Shown in pieces: positions 1 to 8,532 of a stretch of 64,000 nucleotides of DNA. This stretch comes from Gp7-AA6 sp036395755 (GTDB taxonomy: Bacteria; Acidobacteriota; Thermoanaerobaculia; UBA5066; Gp7-AA6), in the NCBI GenBank assembly GCA_036395755.1, contig DASWCZ010000079.1:1-64000 (forward strand), in the 5' to 3' direction. Position 1 is the first letter of the stretch, and each line of letters begins with the position of its first letter. The notes under the pieces are model-generated. The model saw only the letters and a program-made list of their open reading frames with translations. It ran no database searches and had not been told where the DNA came from. Position numbers and translations under genes: made by a program.

Positions 1-254
1 CGCCGCGCCTTCTCCGGCACGACCGCCGCCTCGTAGTCCTCTCCCGCGAACCCGCGCACCGCTTCGAGCGTGTCGAACCAGAGGATCGTGACGAACTCGA
101 CGCCTTCGGGGACGTCGCGGCGCAGGAGATGCGCGCCTTCGAGGCCGCGGATGCTACGGTTCGCGATGCCCGGCAGGATCTCGGACCGTAGGAGCGTCTC
201 GTAGGACGCCGCGTTCTCGCGTGTCGTCCAGCCGTGCCAGATCCGGCTGATCAC
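1..254 (-). CDS. ABM-like small protein (partial)
   Basis: The gene is cut by the window edge and only about 84 N-terminal residues are visible. It opens with GTG at 254 (VISRIWHGWTTRENAASYE) and continues through LLRRDVPEGVEFVTILWF to FAGEDYEAAVVPEKAR. This is the pattern of small antibiotic-biosynthesis-monooxygenase-fold proteins (dimeric alpha/beta barrels of about 100 residues). Members range from heme or quinol monooxygenases to proteins of unknown role, and no substrate can be read from this fragment. The start overlaps the topA stop in a GTGA junction, so it is probably translated by coupling as the last gene of a dprA-topA run. The family is fairly clear; the function is unknown. Confidence 0.75.
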   Translation of the reverse strand, partial: MISRIWHGWTTRENAASYETLLRSEILPGIANRSIRGLEGAHLLRRDVPEGVEFVTILWFDTLEAVRGFAGEDYEAAVVPEKAR

Positions 255-2833
255 GCGCTCTTTCGCGACCGCAGAGCTGCTTTCGTCTTGCGAGCCGGTG
301 GCTTCGCCTTCTCCTTCTTTTCCTTCTCCGGCGTCTCGAGGAACACTTCTTTCATCGGAGGGATCCGGCCCGGCGGCTCCTCGAACCCGCAGCCCGCGCG
401 GTCGCACGCGAGAACCGATCCGCCCTTGCGCTCGCGCAGGAGGAGGTACGGGTTGCCGCACTTCGGACAGGCCTGCGGGATCGGCCGCGCGTTCAGCGAG
501 AAGTCGCACGCGGGATAGTTCACGCAGCCGTAGAACGGCCGGAACCGGCCTCGCCGCTCGACGATCGCGCCGCCGTCTTTCGGGCACTTCACCCCGGTGT
601 CCTGCACGGGCTTCGGCGGCTTGTACCTGCACGCCGGATAGTTCGAGCAGGAGACGTATGCGCCGAACCGGCCGTGCCGGCGGACGAGCGGGCTGCCGCA
701 CCGCGGGCAGGACTCTCCGGTCGGCTCGTCGGGCCGCGCTTCGGCCTTTCCCTGCTCCAGGACGACGTTGACGATGTTGCGGCAGCGCGGATACGCCGTG
801 CATCCGAGGAACGCCTTGCCGGCCTGGCTCTGGCGCAGCTTCATCGGCGACCCGCACTCCTCGCACGCCGTCGCCTCGATCTCGGCGGAGTCGATCGCGT
901 CCTCGTCCGGGTCGGGGATGTGCACCGTGAACGTGCAAGCGGGATATCCGCTGCAGGCGATGAAGAGCCCGTTCTTCCCCATCCGGAGCTTCAGCTTCTT
1001 GCCGCACTGCGGACATTTTTCCGAGAGGTCGGCGGCGATCGGGAGAAAGTGGAGCAGCTCGCGCGCCTGGACGAGCGGGATTCCGGCTTTGCCCGAGACC
1101 ATCGCGCGGAGCGCGCGGTCCCGGTCGCGCGTGAACTTCTGGTCGAATTCGGCGAGCGCGTTCTGCCAGGTGATCTTTCCTTCCTCGACCTCGTCCAAGC
1201 GCTCCTCCATCCGCGCCGTGTACCCCGTTTCGAAGAAATCGTCGAAGTACGGGATCAGGAGCTCGAGCACCGTGCGACCGAGAGCCGTCGGGATGAACCT
1301 CCGGTCCTTCTTCCGGACGTATTCGCGATCCTCGAGCTTCCGGAGGATCTCCGCGTAAGTCGAAGGCCGGCCGATGCCGTTCTCCTCGAGGAACTTCACG
1401 AGCGAAGCCTCGTTGTACCGCGGCGGCGGTTGCGTCTCCTTGCGCTCCGGTTTGATGGCGACGAGCTTCAAAGTCTCCCCCGCCGTCAGCGGAGGCAGCT
1501 TTGCGCCGTCCTTCTCCGCGTCCTCGTCCTCTTCCGGTGAGATTCCGTAGACCGCGAGATAGCCCGGCGTCTTCAAGGTCGATCCGGACGCGCGGTAGAG
1601 CGCCCGGCCCGCCTCGATCTCCGCACTGACCGTGTCGTACACGGCCGGGGCCATCTGCGAGGCGACGAACCTCTCCCAGATGAGCCGGTAGAGCTTCGCT
1701 TCGTCGGAAGAGAGATGCCGGGCGACCTCGTCGGGCGGCAGCGCGAGGTCAGTCGGCCGGATCGCCTCGTGCGCGTCCTGCGTGTCGCGCTTCCCCCGGA
1801 AGACGCGGGGCGCGTCGGGCAGCACGTCGGGTCCGGGACCGTAGCGGGAGGCGATGTGCTCGCGCAGCGAAGTGAGCGCGTCGTTCGAGACCCGCGTCGA
1901 GTCCGTGCGCATGTAGGTGATGAGACCGACGGTTCCGCGACCCGGGATCTCCCGCCCTTCGTAGAGGCGCTGCGCGATCTGCATCGTGCGCCGCACGGCG
2001 TACCCGAGGCGGCGCGCGGCGGCCTGCTGGAGCTGCGAAGTGATGAACGGCGGCGGCGGGTTCTTGCGGCGCTCGGACGTGTCGACTCTGGCGACGCGCC
2101 AGACCGCGCGCTCCGCCTCCTCGCGAACGCGCGCCGCGGCCGCTTCGGAATCGAGGCGGGGATCGGTCCCGTCGAACTTGAGCTTCTGTCCCTCGAAGGA
2201 GACGAGCTTCGCGGTGAACGGCGGCGGCGCCCCGGCCTCGAGGTCGGCGTCGACCGTCCAGTACTCGACCGGGACGAATGCCTCGATCTCGCTCTCGCGC
2301 TCGCAGATGATCCGCAGGGCGACCGTCTGGACCCGGCCGGCCGAGAGGCCGCGCCAGATCTTCTTCCAGAGGAGGTCGGACACCTCGTAGCCCACGAGCC
2401 GGTCGATGATCCGGCGCGCCTGCTGCGCGTCCACGAGCCGCGAATCGATCTCGCCGGCGTTCTCCATCGCCGCCAGCACGGCCTTCTTCGTGATCTCGTT
2501 GAACCGGACCCGCTGGAAACGCTTCCCCTTCATCGAAGAGGTGAGCGCTTCCTTCAAGTGCCACGAGATGGCCTCGCCTTCCCGGTCCGGATCGGCTGCG
2601 AGGTAGACGGCGTCGGCCTTCGAGGCGGCGCGCTTCAGCTCCTGGAGGGTCTTTTCCTTGCCGTGGAGAACCTCGTACGTCGGCTCGTAGAAGTTCTCGC
2701 GGTCGACGCCCAACCCCTTCTTCGGAAGGTCTCGGACGTGTCCGTAGGAGGCGAGCACACGGAAATCCTTGCCTAGGAATTTCTCGAGGGTTCGCGCCTT
2801 CGCGGGCGATTCGACGATGACGAGGTTGTTCAT
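251..2833 (-). CDS. topA: DNA topoisomerase I
   Basis: Type IA topoisomerase, 860 residues, which relaxes negative supercoils by cutting one strand. The N-terminal TOPRIM domain begins MNNLVIVESPAKARTLEKFL and carries the acidic DPDREGE motif. The active-site tyrosine is Tyr307 in GLITYMRTDSTR. The C-terminal third holds at least five Cys4 zinc ribbons (CPQCGKKL, CEECGSPM, CPRCGSPL, CPKDGGAI, CPKCGNPY), at the high end for the family, and then a Lys/Arg-rich tail typical of DNA-contacting ends. An upstream in-frame ATG at 2875 would add 14 unconserved residues, so 2833 was chosen. It lies 130 bases downstream of dprA on the same strand, a common arrangement. Confidence 0.97.
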   Translation of the reverse strand: MNNLVIVESPAKARTLEKFLGKDFRVLASYGHVRDLPKKGLGVDRENFYEPTYEVLHGKEKTLQELKRAASKADAVYLAADPDREGEAISWHLKEALTSSMKGKRFQRVRFNEITKKAVLAAMENAGEIDSRLVDAQQARRIIDRLVGYEVSDLLWKKIWRGLSAGRVQTVALRIICERESEIEAFVPVEYWTVDADLEAGAPPPFTAKLVSFEGQKLKFDGTDPRLDSEAAAARVREEAERAVWRVARVDTSERRKNPPPPFITSQLQQAAARRLGYAVRRTMQIAQRLYEGREIPGRGTVGLITYMRTDSTRVSNDALTSLREHIASRYGPGPDVLPDAPRVFRGKRDTQDAHEAIRPTDLALPPDEVARHLSSDEAKLYRLIWERFVASQMAPAVYDTVSAEIEAGRALYRASGSTLKTPGYLAVYGISPEEDEDAEKDGAKLPPLTAGETLKLVAIKPERKETQPPPRYNEASLVKFLEENGIGRPSTYAEILRKLEDREYVRKKDRRFIPTALGRTVLELLIPYFDDFFETGYTARMEERLDEVEEGKITWQNALAEFDQKFTRDRDRALRAMVSGKAGIPLVQARELLHFLPIAADLSEKCPQCGKKLKLRMGKNGLFIACSGYPACTFTVHIPDPDEDAIDSAEIEATACEECGSPMKLRQSQAGKAFLGCTAYPRCRNIVNVVLEQGKAEARPDEPTGESCPRCGSPLVRRHGRFGAYVSCSNYPACRYKPPKPVQDTGVKCPKDGGAIVERRGRFRPFYGCVNYPACDFSLNARPIPQACPKCGNPYLLLRERKGGSVLACDRAGCGFEEPPGRIPPMKEVFLETPEKEKKEKAKPPARKTKAALRSRKSA

Positions 2834-2963
2834 CGAGAGCGTGGGACGCTGCCACATTCGGGTTGCCGAGCGCAAACCGGGAGGTCCCGCACTCTGGAGA
2901 ACAGGGAGCTATTCCCGAAGGCGGTTAGCCGTTCGCGCTCTGCAGTTAGCGTCTTCTCGACGA

Positions 2964-4073
2964 TCACCTTCTCACCGCCCCGTAGCGACCGTCATCGCAG
3001 ACGGCCAGGCCCGCGCCTTCGAGCTCGAAGAGACCGGCGAGAACGGTCGCCGCGGGAAGGTCGAGCGACTGCGCGAGCTCCTCCGCCGAGAGGGACTCTT
3101 CACGGCGAAGTGCTTCGTAGAGGCGGGTCGCCTCGGGGGAAAGGTCCGCGAAGAGCTTCGTCCCGCCTGACGTGCGGCCCGCGGGCGCGCCCACGGACGG
3201 AAAGAGCTCGGCGAGCACGTCCTCCGCGCCGCGGCACAGGATGGCCCCGTCGCGCAGGAGCTCGTGCGCCCCCATCGACGTCTCCGAGAAGACGCTGCCC
3301 GGCACGGCGAAGACGTCGCGCCCGAAGTCGGCGGCGAGGCGCGCCGTGATGAGGGATCCGCTCCGCCGCGAGGCCTCGACCACGACCACGCCGACCGCGA
3401 GCCCGGCGATGATGCGGTTGCGGATCGGGAAGTTCTGGGGGCGCGGAAGAGCGCCTGGAGGAAACTCCGAGAGGAGGAGATCCGTCGACGCCATCGCTTC
3501 CTTCAAGCGAGTGTGCTCCGGCGGATAGTTCACGTCGAGGCCGCATCCCAGGACGGCGATCGATCCTCCCGGCCCCTCCCGTGCGGCCTCGTGAGCCGCG
3601 CCGTCGACGCCGCGGGCGAAGCCGGAGACGACCGTCACCCCCGCCTGCGAGAGATCACGCGCCAGCCTCGCGGCGACGTCCCGTCCGTATCGGGACGCGT
3701 TGCGGGAGCCGACGACGGCGACGGCCGGAAGCTTCAACCTCTCGGGCCGGCCGAGCGCATAGAGCAGGAACGGCGGGTCCGCGATCTCGGCGAGCGACAC
3801 CGGGTACTCCGGGTCGAACGCCGTCACGATCCGGAGGCCCGAGGCCTCGACCGACGCCGTCCACCGCTCGGCGGCGGCGTCCTCCGGCCCCGCGAGGACG
3901 GCGCGGGCCCGCGCCCCGGAGCCCAGGCGCTCCGCGAGCTCCCCTTCGTTCGTGGAAAGGATCCCTTCGAGCCCGCCCCGCTCGCGCAGGACCGGCCAGA
4001 CCCTCTGGGGGGTCAGATCACGGGACCGGGCCCAGGAGATCGCCGTCCGTCGCGCGAAGTGCATCCGAAACAT
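2964..4073 (-). CDS. dprA: DNA-processing protein A
   Basis: DprA/Smf, 369 residues. In naturally transformable bacteria it binds incoming single-stranded DNA and loads RecA; its role in other species is less clear. The Rossmann-like core is visible: VAVVGSRNASRYG, then SGFARGVDGAAHEAA, then VLGCGLDVNYPPEH and SEFPPGALPRPQNFPIRNR. The C-terminal winged helix reads LFADLSPEATRLYEALRRE. The ATG at 4073 follows a GGGGA ribosome site; the open frame continues upstream without a stop but with no family similarity. A second in-frame ATG at 4064 is an alternative. It is divergent from the TPR lipoprotein gene. Confidence 0.95.
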   Translation of the reverse strand: MFRMHFARRTAISWARSRDLTPQRVWPVLRERGGLEGILSTNEGELAERLGSGARARAVLAGPEDAAAERWTASVEASGLRIVTAFDPEYPVSLAEIADPPFLLYALGRPERLKLPAVAVVGSRNASRYGRDVAARLARDLSQAGVTVVSGFARGVDGAAHEAAREGPGGSIAVLGCGLDVNYPPEHTRLKEAMASTDLLLSEFPPGALPRPQNFPIRNRIIAGLAVGVVVVEASRRSGSLITARLAADFGRDVFAVPGSVFSETSMGAHELLRDGAILCRGAEDVLAELFPSVGAPAGRTSGGTKLFADLSPEATRLYEALRREESLSAEELAQSLDLPAATVLAGLFELEGAGLAVCDDGRYGAVRR

Positions 4074-4202
4074 ATTTTCCCCGACGCGCAAGGACGCCCG
4101 AAGGGCGCGGGCGTCTTCATGTTTTCTTGAGGAATCGACGACAAGGTCCGGATTCGACCACCCGAACAACGTCGAAATTCCGGGGGCGGGAAACGTCTTT
4201 CC

Positions 4203-4208
4203 TATAAT
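4203..4208 (+). promoter_or_regulatory. -10 element before the TPR lipoprotein
   Basis: A perfect TATAAT lies about 33 bases before the TTG start at 4241, leaving a leader of roughly 26 bases that contains GAGG. No convincing -35 hexamer lies 16-18 bases upstream. Confidence 0.45.
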
Positions 4209-4240
4209 AGCCGCCCCATCGGGGGATCGAGGATGCGAGT

Positions 4241-4606
4241 TTGAAGAAGGCTGCGCTGGTTCTCGGGGCCGCTCTCGTGGCGGCGGGGTGCTCCTCGTAC
4301 TCCCGCACCGACAAGGCGCAGACCCAGATCTCCTTCGGAAGCTCGGTCGCCCGGCGAGGACTCTGGCGCGAGGCGGCCTTCCGGTTCGAAAAGGCCATCG
4401 AGAAGGAGCCGAACAACGCCCGGGCGCACAACAACCTCGCCGTGGCGCTCGAGGCGGGAGGCGAGTTCGCGCGAGCGCTCGCGGAGTACAAGCGCGCCCT
4501 CGAGCTCGACCCGAAGGACACGTACATCCGGCGCAACTACGCGCGGTTCGCGGAGTTCTACACGTCCTACACGCGGACCACGGGAAAGGCGACCGGTGGC
4601 TCGTAA
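4241..4606 (+). CDS. TPR-containing lipoprotein
   Basis: A 121-residue lipoprotein. The TTG start is preceded by GAGG at suitable spacing. Residues 1-17 form a lipoprotein signal ending in the lipobox VAAGC, so the mature protein should be lipid-anchored at Cys17, facing the periplasm. The body carries about two tetratricopeptide-like helical hairpins (AFRFEKAIEKEPNNARAHNN and the following repeat ending ALELDPKD), which usually mediate protein contacts. The reading frame overlaps the next gene by 11 bases, so the pair is probably one transcript. The partner and pathway are unknown. Confidence 0.88.
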   Translation: MKKAALVLGAALVAAGCSSYSRTDKAQTQISFGSSVARRGLWREAAFRFEKAIEKEPNNARAHNNLAVALEAGGEFARALAEYKRALELDPKDTYIRRNYARFAEFYTSYTRTTGKATGGS

Positions 4607-5312
4607 CGTCCGGCGCGTCGGTCGAGCGATTGCGCTCTCCCTCGTTTTCGCGCTGACCGCCCTTCCGTCGTCGGCCGGCGTGGCGCAGGTGAAGCTGAAG
4701 CTCCCGTTGAAGCCGCGCCTGCCGCTGCGCGGCAACGAAAGGATCGCGCTCGCGCCGTTCGTGATCGCGACCGAGGCCGAGAAGGCGCGCGACAAGCGAC
4801 TCCAGAACGTGGATCTCCAGGCGGAGTTCCAGCGCTTTCTGAAGAAGCAGATCGAGAAGAAGACGAAGCTCGAGATCGTCGCGGTCCCGCCCGATCTGAA
4901 GCTGCCGACCCAGAACCTCTCCGAGCTCGGGCGGTCGACCGAGTTCTGGCGCGCGCTCGGCACCCAGACCGGCGCGGAGATTCTGGTTTCCGGGAGCCTG
5001 GAATTCCGCGTCGAAGACCGCTCCGGCTACAAGACCGAAGAATACGTCTCGCCGATCGACAGCCGGACCTACTACCGGCAGGTTTACGTCGAGCAGACCG
5101 GGTTCCTCTTCGATATCGTCTTCCTCGTCTTCGACGGCCGCTCGGGCGAGAAGATCCTCCAGGACGAGTTCAAAGACTTCCGCCAGACCGGAGGCCGCCG
5201 CGCGGACGAGCTGCAGGGCCTCTTCGAGAACCTCTTCTCGCTCGAGAACCAGATCCTGAACCTCTTCGTCGCTCGCGACCGGGAAGCCGAGCGGTACATC
5301 TTCACCGACTGA
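4596..5312 (+). CDS. Secreted protein, possibly CsgG/LpoB-like
   Basis: A 238-residue exported protein starting at GTG 4596 inside the end of the preceding lipoprotein gene. Residues 1-28 form a signal peptide ending LPSSAG; there is no lipobox cysteine. The body has alternating strands and helices: RIALAPFVIATEAEKA, a helix with QRFLKKQIEKKTKLEIV, then TGAEILVSGSLEF. A 'my partners act through the envelope' layout of this kind recalls CsgG/LpoB/FlgO-type domains (IAVxPF...lvtGxv), but the match is only structural and by eye. It is likely envelope-located and made with the upstream TPR lipoprotein. No catalytic motif is apparent. Confidence 0.8.
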   Translation: MARNVRRVGRAIALSLVFALTALPSSAGVAQVKLKLPLKPRLPLRGNERIALAPFVIATEAEKARDKRLQNVDLQAEFQRFLKKQIEKKTKLEIVAVPPDLKLPTQNLSELGRSTEFWRALGTQTGAEILVSGSLEFRVEDRSGYKTEEYVSPIDSRTYYRQVYVEQTGFLFDIVFLVFDGRSGEKILQDEFKDFRQTGGRRADELQGLFENLFSLENQILNLFVARDREAERYIFTD

Positions 5313-5377
5313 GCCGATCCGGACCGAGGGACCCACCATCCGAAATCCCGTACACGGCAGCGAGCGCCTTCTTCACC

Positions 5378-5453
5378 GTCATCCCGAGCGCCCGGGGCGC
5401 GAGGGATCCCTTCGCGGAGCCTGCCCTGAGCGGAGCGAAGGACTCGGGATGAC
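5378..5453 (+). repeat. GTCATYCCGAG palindromic repeat, copy 1
   Basis: A 76-bp element bounded by GTCATCCCGAG at 5378-5388 and its inverse CTCGGGATGAC at 5443-5453. The interior is rich in GGATCCC/GCGGAGC tracts. It lies in the 5' leader of the downstream protease-barrel gene and ends three bases before that gene's GAGGAGG ribosome site. Related copies are at 11929-12009 and 18219-18288. Confidence 0.85.
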
Positions 5454-5472
5454 ATTGAGGAGGGCTTGCGAC

Positions 5473-8364
5473 ATGAAGAAGATCGCGATTGCGCTCACCC
5501 TCGCCTTCTGGGCTGCTGTTCCGGCCTCCGCGCAGTTCGGGAAGAACAAGATCGCCTACGACAGGTTCGACTGGAAGATCTATCGCTCGACCCACTTCGC
5601 CGTCTACTTCTACGAGTCGGAGCGGCCGGCGCTCGCCAAGGTGACGTCGTATGCCGAGAGCTCGTACGACGACATTTCGCGCGCGCTGAACTTCCAGATT
5701 CCGAAGCCGATCAACCTGATCTACTACGCCACCCACTCCGATTTCGAGCAGACGAACACGCTCTTGAACTTCATTCCGGAAGGGGTCGGCGCTTTCTCCC
5801 TGCCGTCACGCAACCGGATGGTGCTTCCCATCGACCTGCCCGACGAGAAGCTGCAGCAGTTGATCGGCCACGAGCTCACTCACGTGTTCCAGTTCGAGAT
5901 CCTTTTCGGAGGCAACTACATCCGGGCCGCCACGACGAATGCGCCGCAGTGGTTCATGGAGGGAATGGCCTCCTACTTCGGAAACGACGAAGACAACAAG
6001 GACCGGATGGTGCTCCGTGACGCGGTCCTCGCCGACCAGGTGCCGCAGATCGCCCAGAGCGGCAACGTCTCGGGTTTCTTCGCCTACCGGTTCGGTCATT
6101 CGGTGTTCGACTTCATCGAGGCGGAGTGGGGCAAGGACGCGGTCCGAGACTTCGTCTTCGAGTTCCGCAACCAGATCGGCGGCAACGTCGAGAAGGTGAT
6201 CAAGCGCGCGTTCAACCTCTCCGCCGAAGACTTCGACGTCAAGTTCCGCCGCTACCTCCGCCAGAGGTACTTGAAGATCCTGACCGAGAAGGGCGAACCG
6301 ATCGACTTCGGCGAGCGCTTCAAGCTCGTGGAGGAGCCGTCGGCAGACCTCACGCCCCGGGCCTATCCCTCCGGAGACTTCATCGCCGCCATGTCCACCC
6401 TGAAGAACGACGCCGACGTCGTCGTTCTGTCGACGGCCGACCGAAAGCTCTACCGCAACCTGACGAAGGGCTACACGACCCGCTACGAGTACATCGTCAG
6501 CCAGTGGTTGACGACCGGGCCCCTCGGCGGCGCAGACCTCGCGGTCTCGCCCGACGGCAACACGGTGGCCGTATTCGCGCGGCGCGAGCGCGGCCGCGAG
6601 TTGCTTCTCTTGAACGCGCTGGATGGCGGGATCCGGGAGCGCATCGAGATGCCCGGGCTCGACCAACAGCTGAACCCTGCCTTCTCTCCGGACAACAACA
6701 CGGTCGTGTTCCGGGCGCTGAAGGGGGGACGCGCGGACATCTGGGCGTACTCGTTCTCCGCGAAGACGCTCACGAACCTGACCGACGACGCGGCGTTCGA
6801 TTTCGCGCCGGCGGTCTCCCCGGACGGGAAGTGGATCTATTACTCCTCCGTGCGCGGCACAAAGGCGAAGATCTTTCGTTTCGATCCCTCCGCGCCCGGT
6901 TCGAGACAGCAGATCACCTACGGCGACTGGAACGACGAGGACGTCTCGGTGACTCCGGACAGCAAGAGAATCTTCTTCACGTCCGACCGGGACGGCGGCA
7001 TCTACAACATCTACTCGATCAACCTGGAAAACGGAGAGACGAACCTCCACACCAACGTGGTCGCCGGCGCGTTCTCTCCTACGGTCTTCATCGGGAAGGA
7101 CAACACGGAGAAGCTGGTCTTCTCCGCGTACTACAAGCGGCGGTTCACGCTCTACATCGCGGACTCGAAGAAGTCGGTCCGCCGGCTGCCGGAGCTCGCG
7201 CCGGCGGTCTCCCCCGCCGGTCCCGAATCCGAAGTGCCCTTCCAGCCCGCGATCGAGGTCTCGGTCGATCCGGAGAAGATCAAGTCACGGGCGAGCCGCA
7301 AGCTCCAGCTCGAGGACGCGCAGGTGGTCGCGGGCGTCAACACGGACCAGACCTTCGTGTCGAACACCGTCCTCGTTTTCGGCGACAACCTGGGCGATCG
7401 CCGGCTGATCGCGGAGTTCCAGTCCCTGTCTTCGTTCACCAACTTCAACTTCATCTACTTCAACCTCACGCACCGGTTGCAGAAGGGGTTCTCCCTTTTC
7501 GACGACCGGACCTTTTTCCTCGGCTTCGACCAGTCGACCGGGAACTTCACGCGCAGCCGCCGAATCTACCGGCAGACCGGGGCGCTGGCGCTCGCGAGCT
7601 ATCCGCTGAATCGCTACTACCGGATCGATGGACAGCTCGGTTTCATTTCGCGATCTTTCGATTTTCCGTTCGTGATCACGAACAGCGACGGGTCGCAGCA
7701 GTTCCTGATCGAGAACCGGCAGGACAACTTTCCCACCGCCGGGATCTCGCTCGTCGGAGACACCGTCCTCTACCAGGAGTGGGGGCCCCTGTCCGGCCGA
7801 CGATTCGCGCTGTCCTATTCCTACTCCCCCGACCTGAAGAAAGACACGACCAGCGGGGTTCCGGGCCAGCACAATTCCGGCACGCTCTCCTCGGACGTCA
7901 CCGTCGACATCCGGCAGTACTTCAAGATCACCGCCCGCTCGCTCGTCGCCGTCCGACTTTTCGGCGCGCACTCGACCGGCAATTTCCCCAACATCTACTA
8001 CTTCGGCGGGCTCGATACCCTGCGCGGCCTCGACTTCCGCGAGCAGATCGGGAACACCATCGCCTATGCGAATTTCGAGTACCGCTTTCCCCTGATCGAC
8101 GTGCTGGCGTTTCCGTTCGGCGCGTTCCGCGACATCCGGGGGCAGATTTTCTTGGACGTCGGCGGCGCAGCGCTGAAGGACCAGAAGTTCGTTTTCTGGG
8201 ACTCGCAAGACAATCATCTGAAGGACGGCAGGGCCTCCTACGGGATGGGGTTCCAGTTTTCACTTCTGGGCCTCGACCTCCACTGGGACTTCGCGAAGCT
8301 GTGGGACTTCAAGAAGACCCTCTCCGGGCTGAGGACGTCCTTCTACATCGGGGCGCAGTTCTAA
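5473..8364 (+). CDS. Secreted metalloprotease / beta-propeller / OM-barrel fusion
   Basis: A 963-residue exported protein joining three modules. After a signal peptide (about 1-20, AVPASAQ) comes a gluzincin-like peptidase domain with H133-E-L-T-H137 and a candidate third ligand Glu163 in QWFMEGMASYF. Residues about 300-570 carry WD40/PD40-like propeller blades (NPAFSPDNNTVVFRA, APAVSPDGKWIYYSS, VSVTPDSKRIFFTSDRDGG). The last 330 residues resemble a surface-antigen/BamA beta barrel (YYFGGLDTLRGLDFREQIG) ending in a C-terminal aromatic residue, FYIGAQF. The expected place is the outer membrane with the protease domain on one face. The start is set by GAGGAGG 10 bases before ATG 5473. The target is unknown. 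Confidence 0.92.
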   Translation: MKKIAIALTLAFWAAVPASAQFGKNKIAYDRFDWKIYRSTHFAVYFYESERPALAKVTSYAESSYDDISRALNFQIPKPINLIYYATHSDFEQTNTLLNFIPEGVGAFSLPSRNRMVLPIDLPDEKLQQLIGHELTHVFQFEILFGGNYIRAATTNAPQWFMEGMASYFGNDEDNKDRMVLRDAVLADQVPQIAQSGNVSGFFAYRFGHSVFDFIEAEWGKDAVRDFVFEFRNQIGGNVEKVIKRAFNLSAEDFDVKFRRYLRQRYLKILTEKGEPIDFGERFKLVEEPSADLTPRAYPSGDFIAAMSTLKNDADVVVLSTADRKLYRNLTKGYTTRYEYIVSQWLTTGPLGGADLAVSPDGNTVAVFARRERGRELLLLNALDGGIRERIEMPGLDQQLNPAFSPDNNTVVFRALKGGRADIWAYSFSAKTLTNLTDDAAFDFAPAVSPDGKWIYYSSVRGTKAKIFRFDPSAPGSRQQITYGDWNDEDVSVTPDSKRIFFTSDRDGGIYNIYSINLENGETNLHTNVVAGAFSPTVFIGKDNTEKLVFSAYYKRRFTLYIADSKKSVRRLPELAPAVSPAGPESEVPFQPAIEVSVDPEKIKSRASRKLQLEDAQVVAGVNTDQTFVSNTVLVFGDNLGDRRLIAEFQSLSSFTNFNFIYFNLTHRLQKGFSLFDDRTFFLGFDQSTGNFTRSRRIYRQTGALALASYPLNRYYRIDGQLGFISRSFDFPFVITNSDGSQQFLIENRQDNFPTAGISLVGDTVLYQEWGPLSGRRFALSYSYSPDLKKDTTSGVPGQHNSGTLSSDVTVDIRQYFKITARSLVAVRLFGAHSTGNFPNIYYFGGLDTLRGLDFREQIGNTIAYANFEYRFPLIDVLAFPFGAFRDIRGQIFLDVGGAALKDQKFVFWDSQDNHLKDGRASYGMGFQFSLLGLDLHWDFAKLWDFKKTLSGLRTSFYIGAQF

Positions 8365-8366
8365 AC

Positions 8367-8429
8367 GGGGACAGATTTATTTAATCGCAGCGCGAAGAGA
8401 GATTCGAACGGTTAAATAAATCTGTCCCC
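8367..8429. repeat. 18-bp perfect inverted repeat (GGGGACAG family)
   Basis: GGGGACAGATTTATTTAA at 8367-8384 and its exact complement at 8412-8429, with a 27-base loop. It starts two bases after the stop of the protease-barrel gene. The outer GGGGACAG is shared with the other dispersed elements here, but these arms are AT-rich. It could also act as a transcript 3' end. Confidence 0.9.
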
Positions 8430-8516
8430 TTATGCGCTCCCTAACGACCCCGACAAGCTCGTCGGCTTCAGAGAAGGTCTTCACGGGCCGTCCCACTTCG
8501 TGGGACGACCAGGGCG

Positions 8517-8522
8517 TAGAAT
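8517..8522 (+). promoter_or_regulatory. -10-like element, MBL protein
   Basis: TAGAAT lies 10 bases before an in-frame TTG at 8533. If used, the transcript would begin almost at the start codon (leaderless). No -35 is recognisable. Confidence 0.35.
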
Positions 8523-8532
8523 CCATCTCCGA

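Noticed and set aside
4074..5339. Open extension of the dprA frame upstream of 4073
   Set aside because: The frame stays open but the residues are unlike DprA and overlap two plus-strand genes; the conserved start follows a ribosome site at 4073.
8490..8506. Short hairpin GTCCCAC-TTC-GTGGGAC considered as a terminator
   Set aside because: No T-tract on either strand; it is too short to call.
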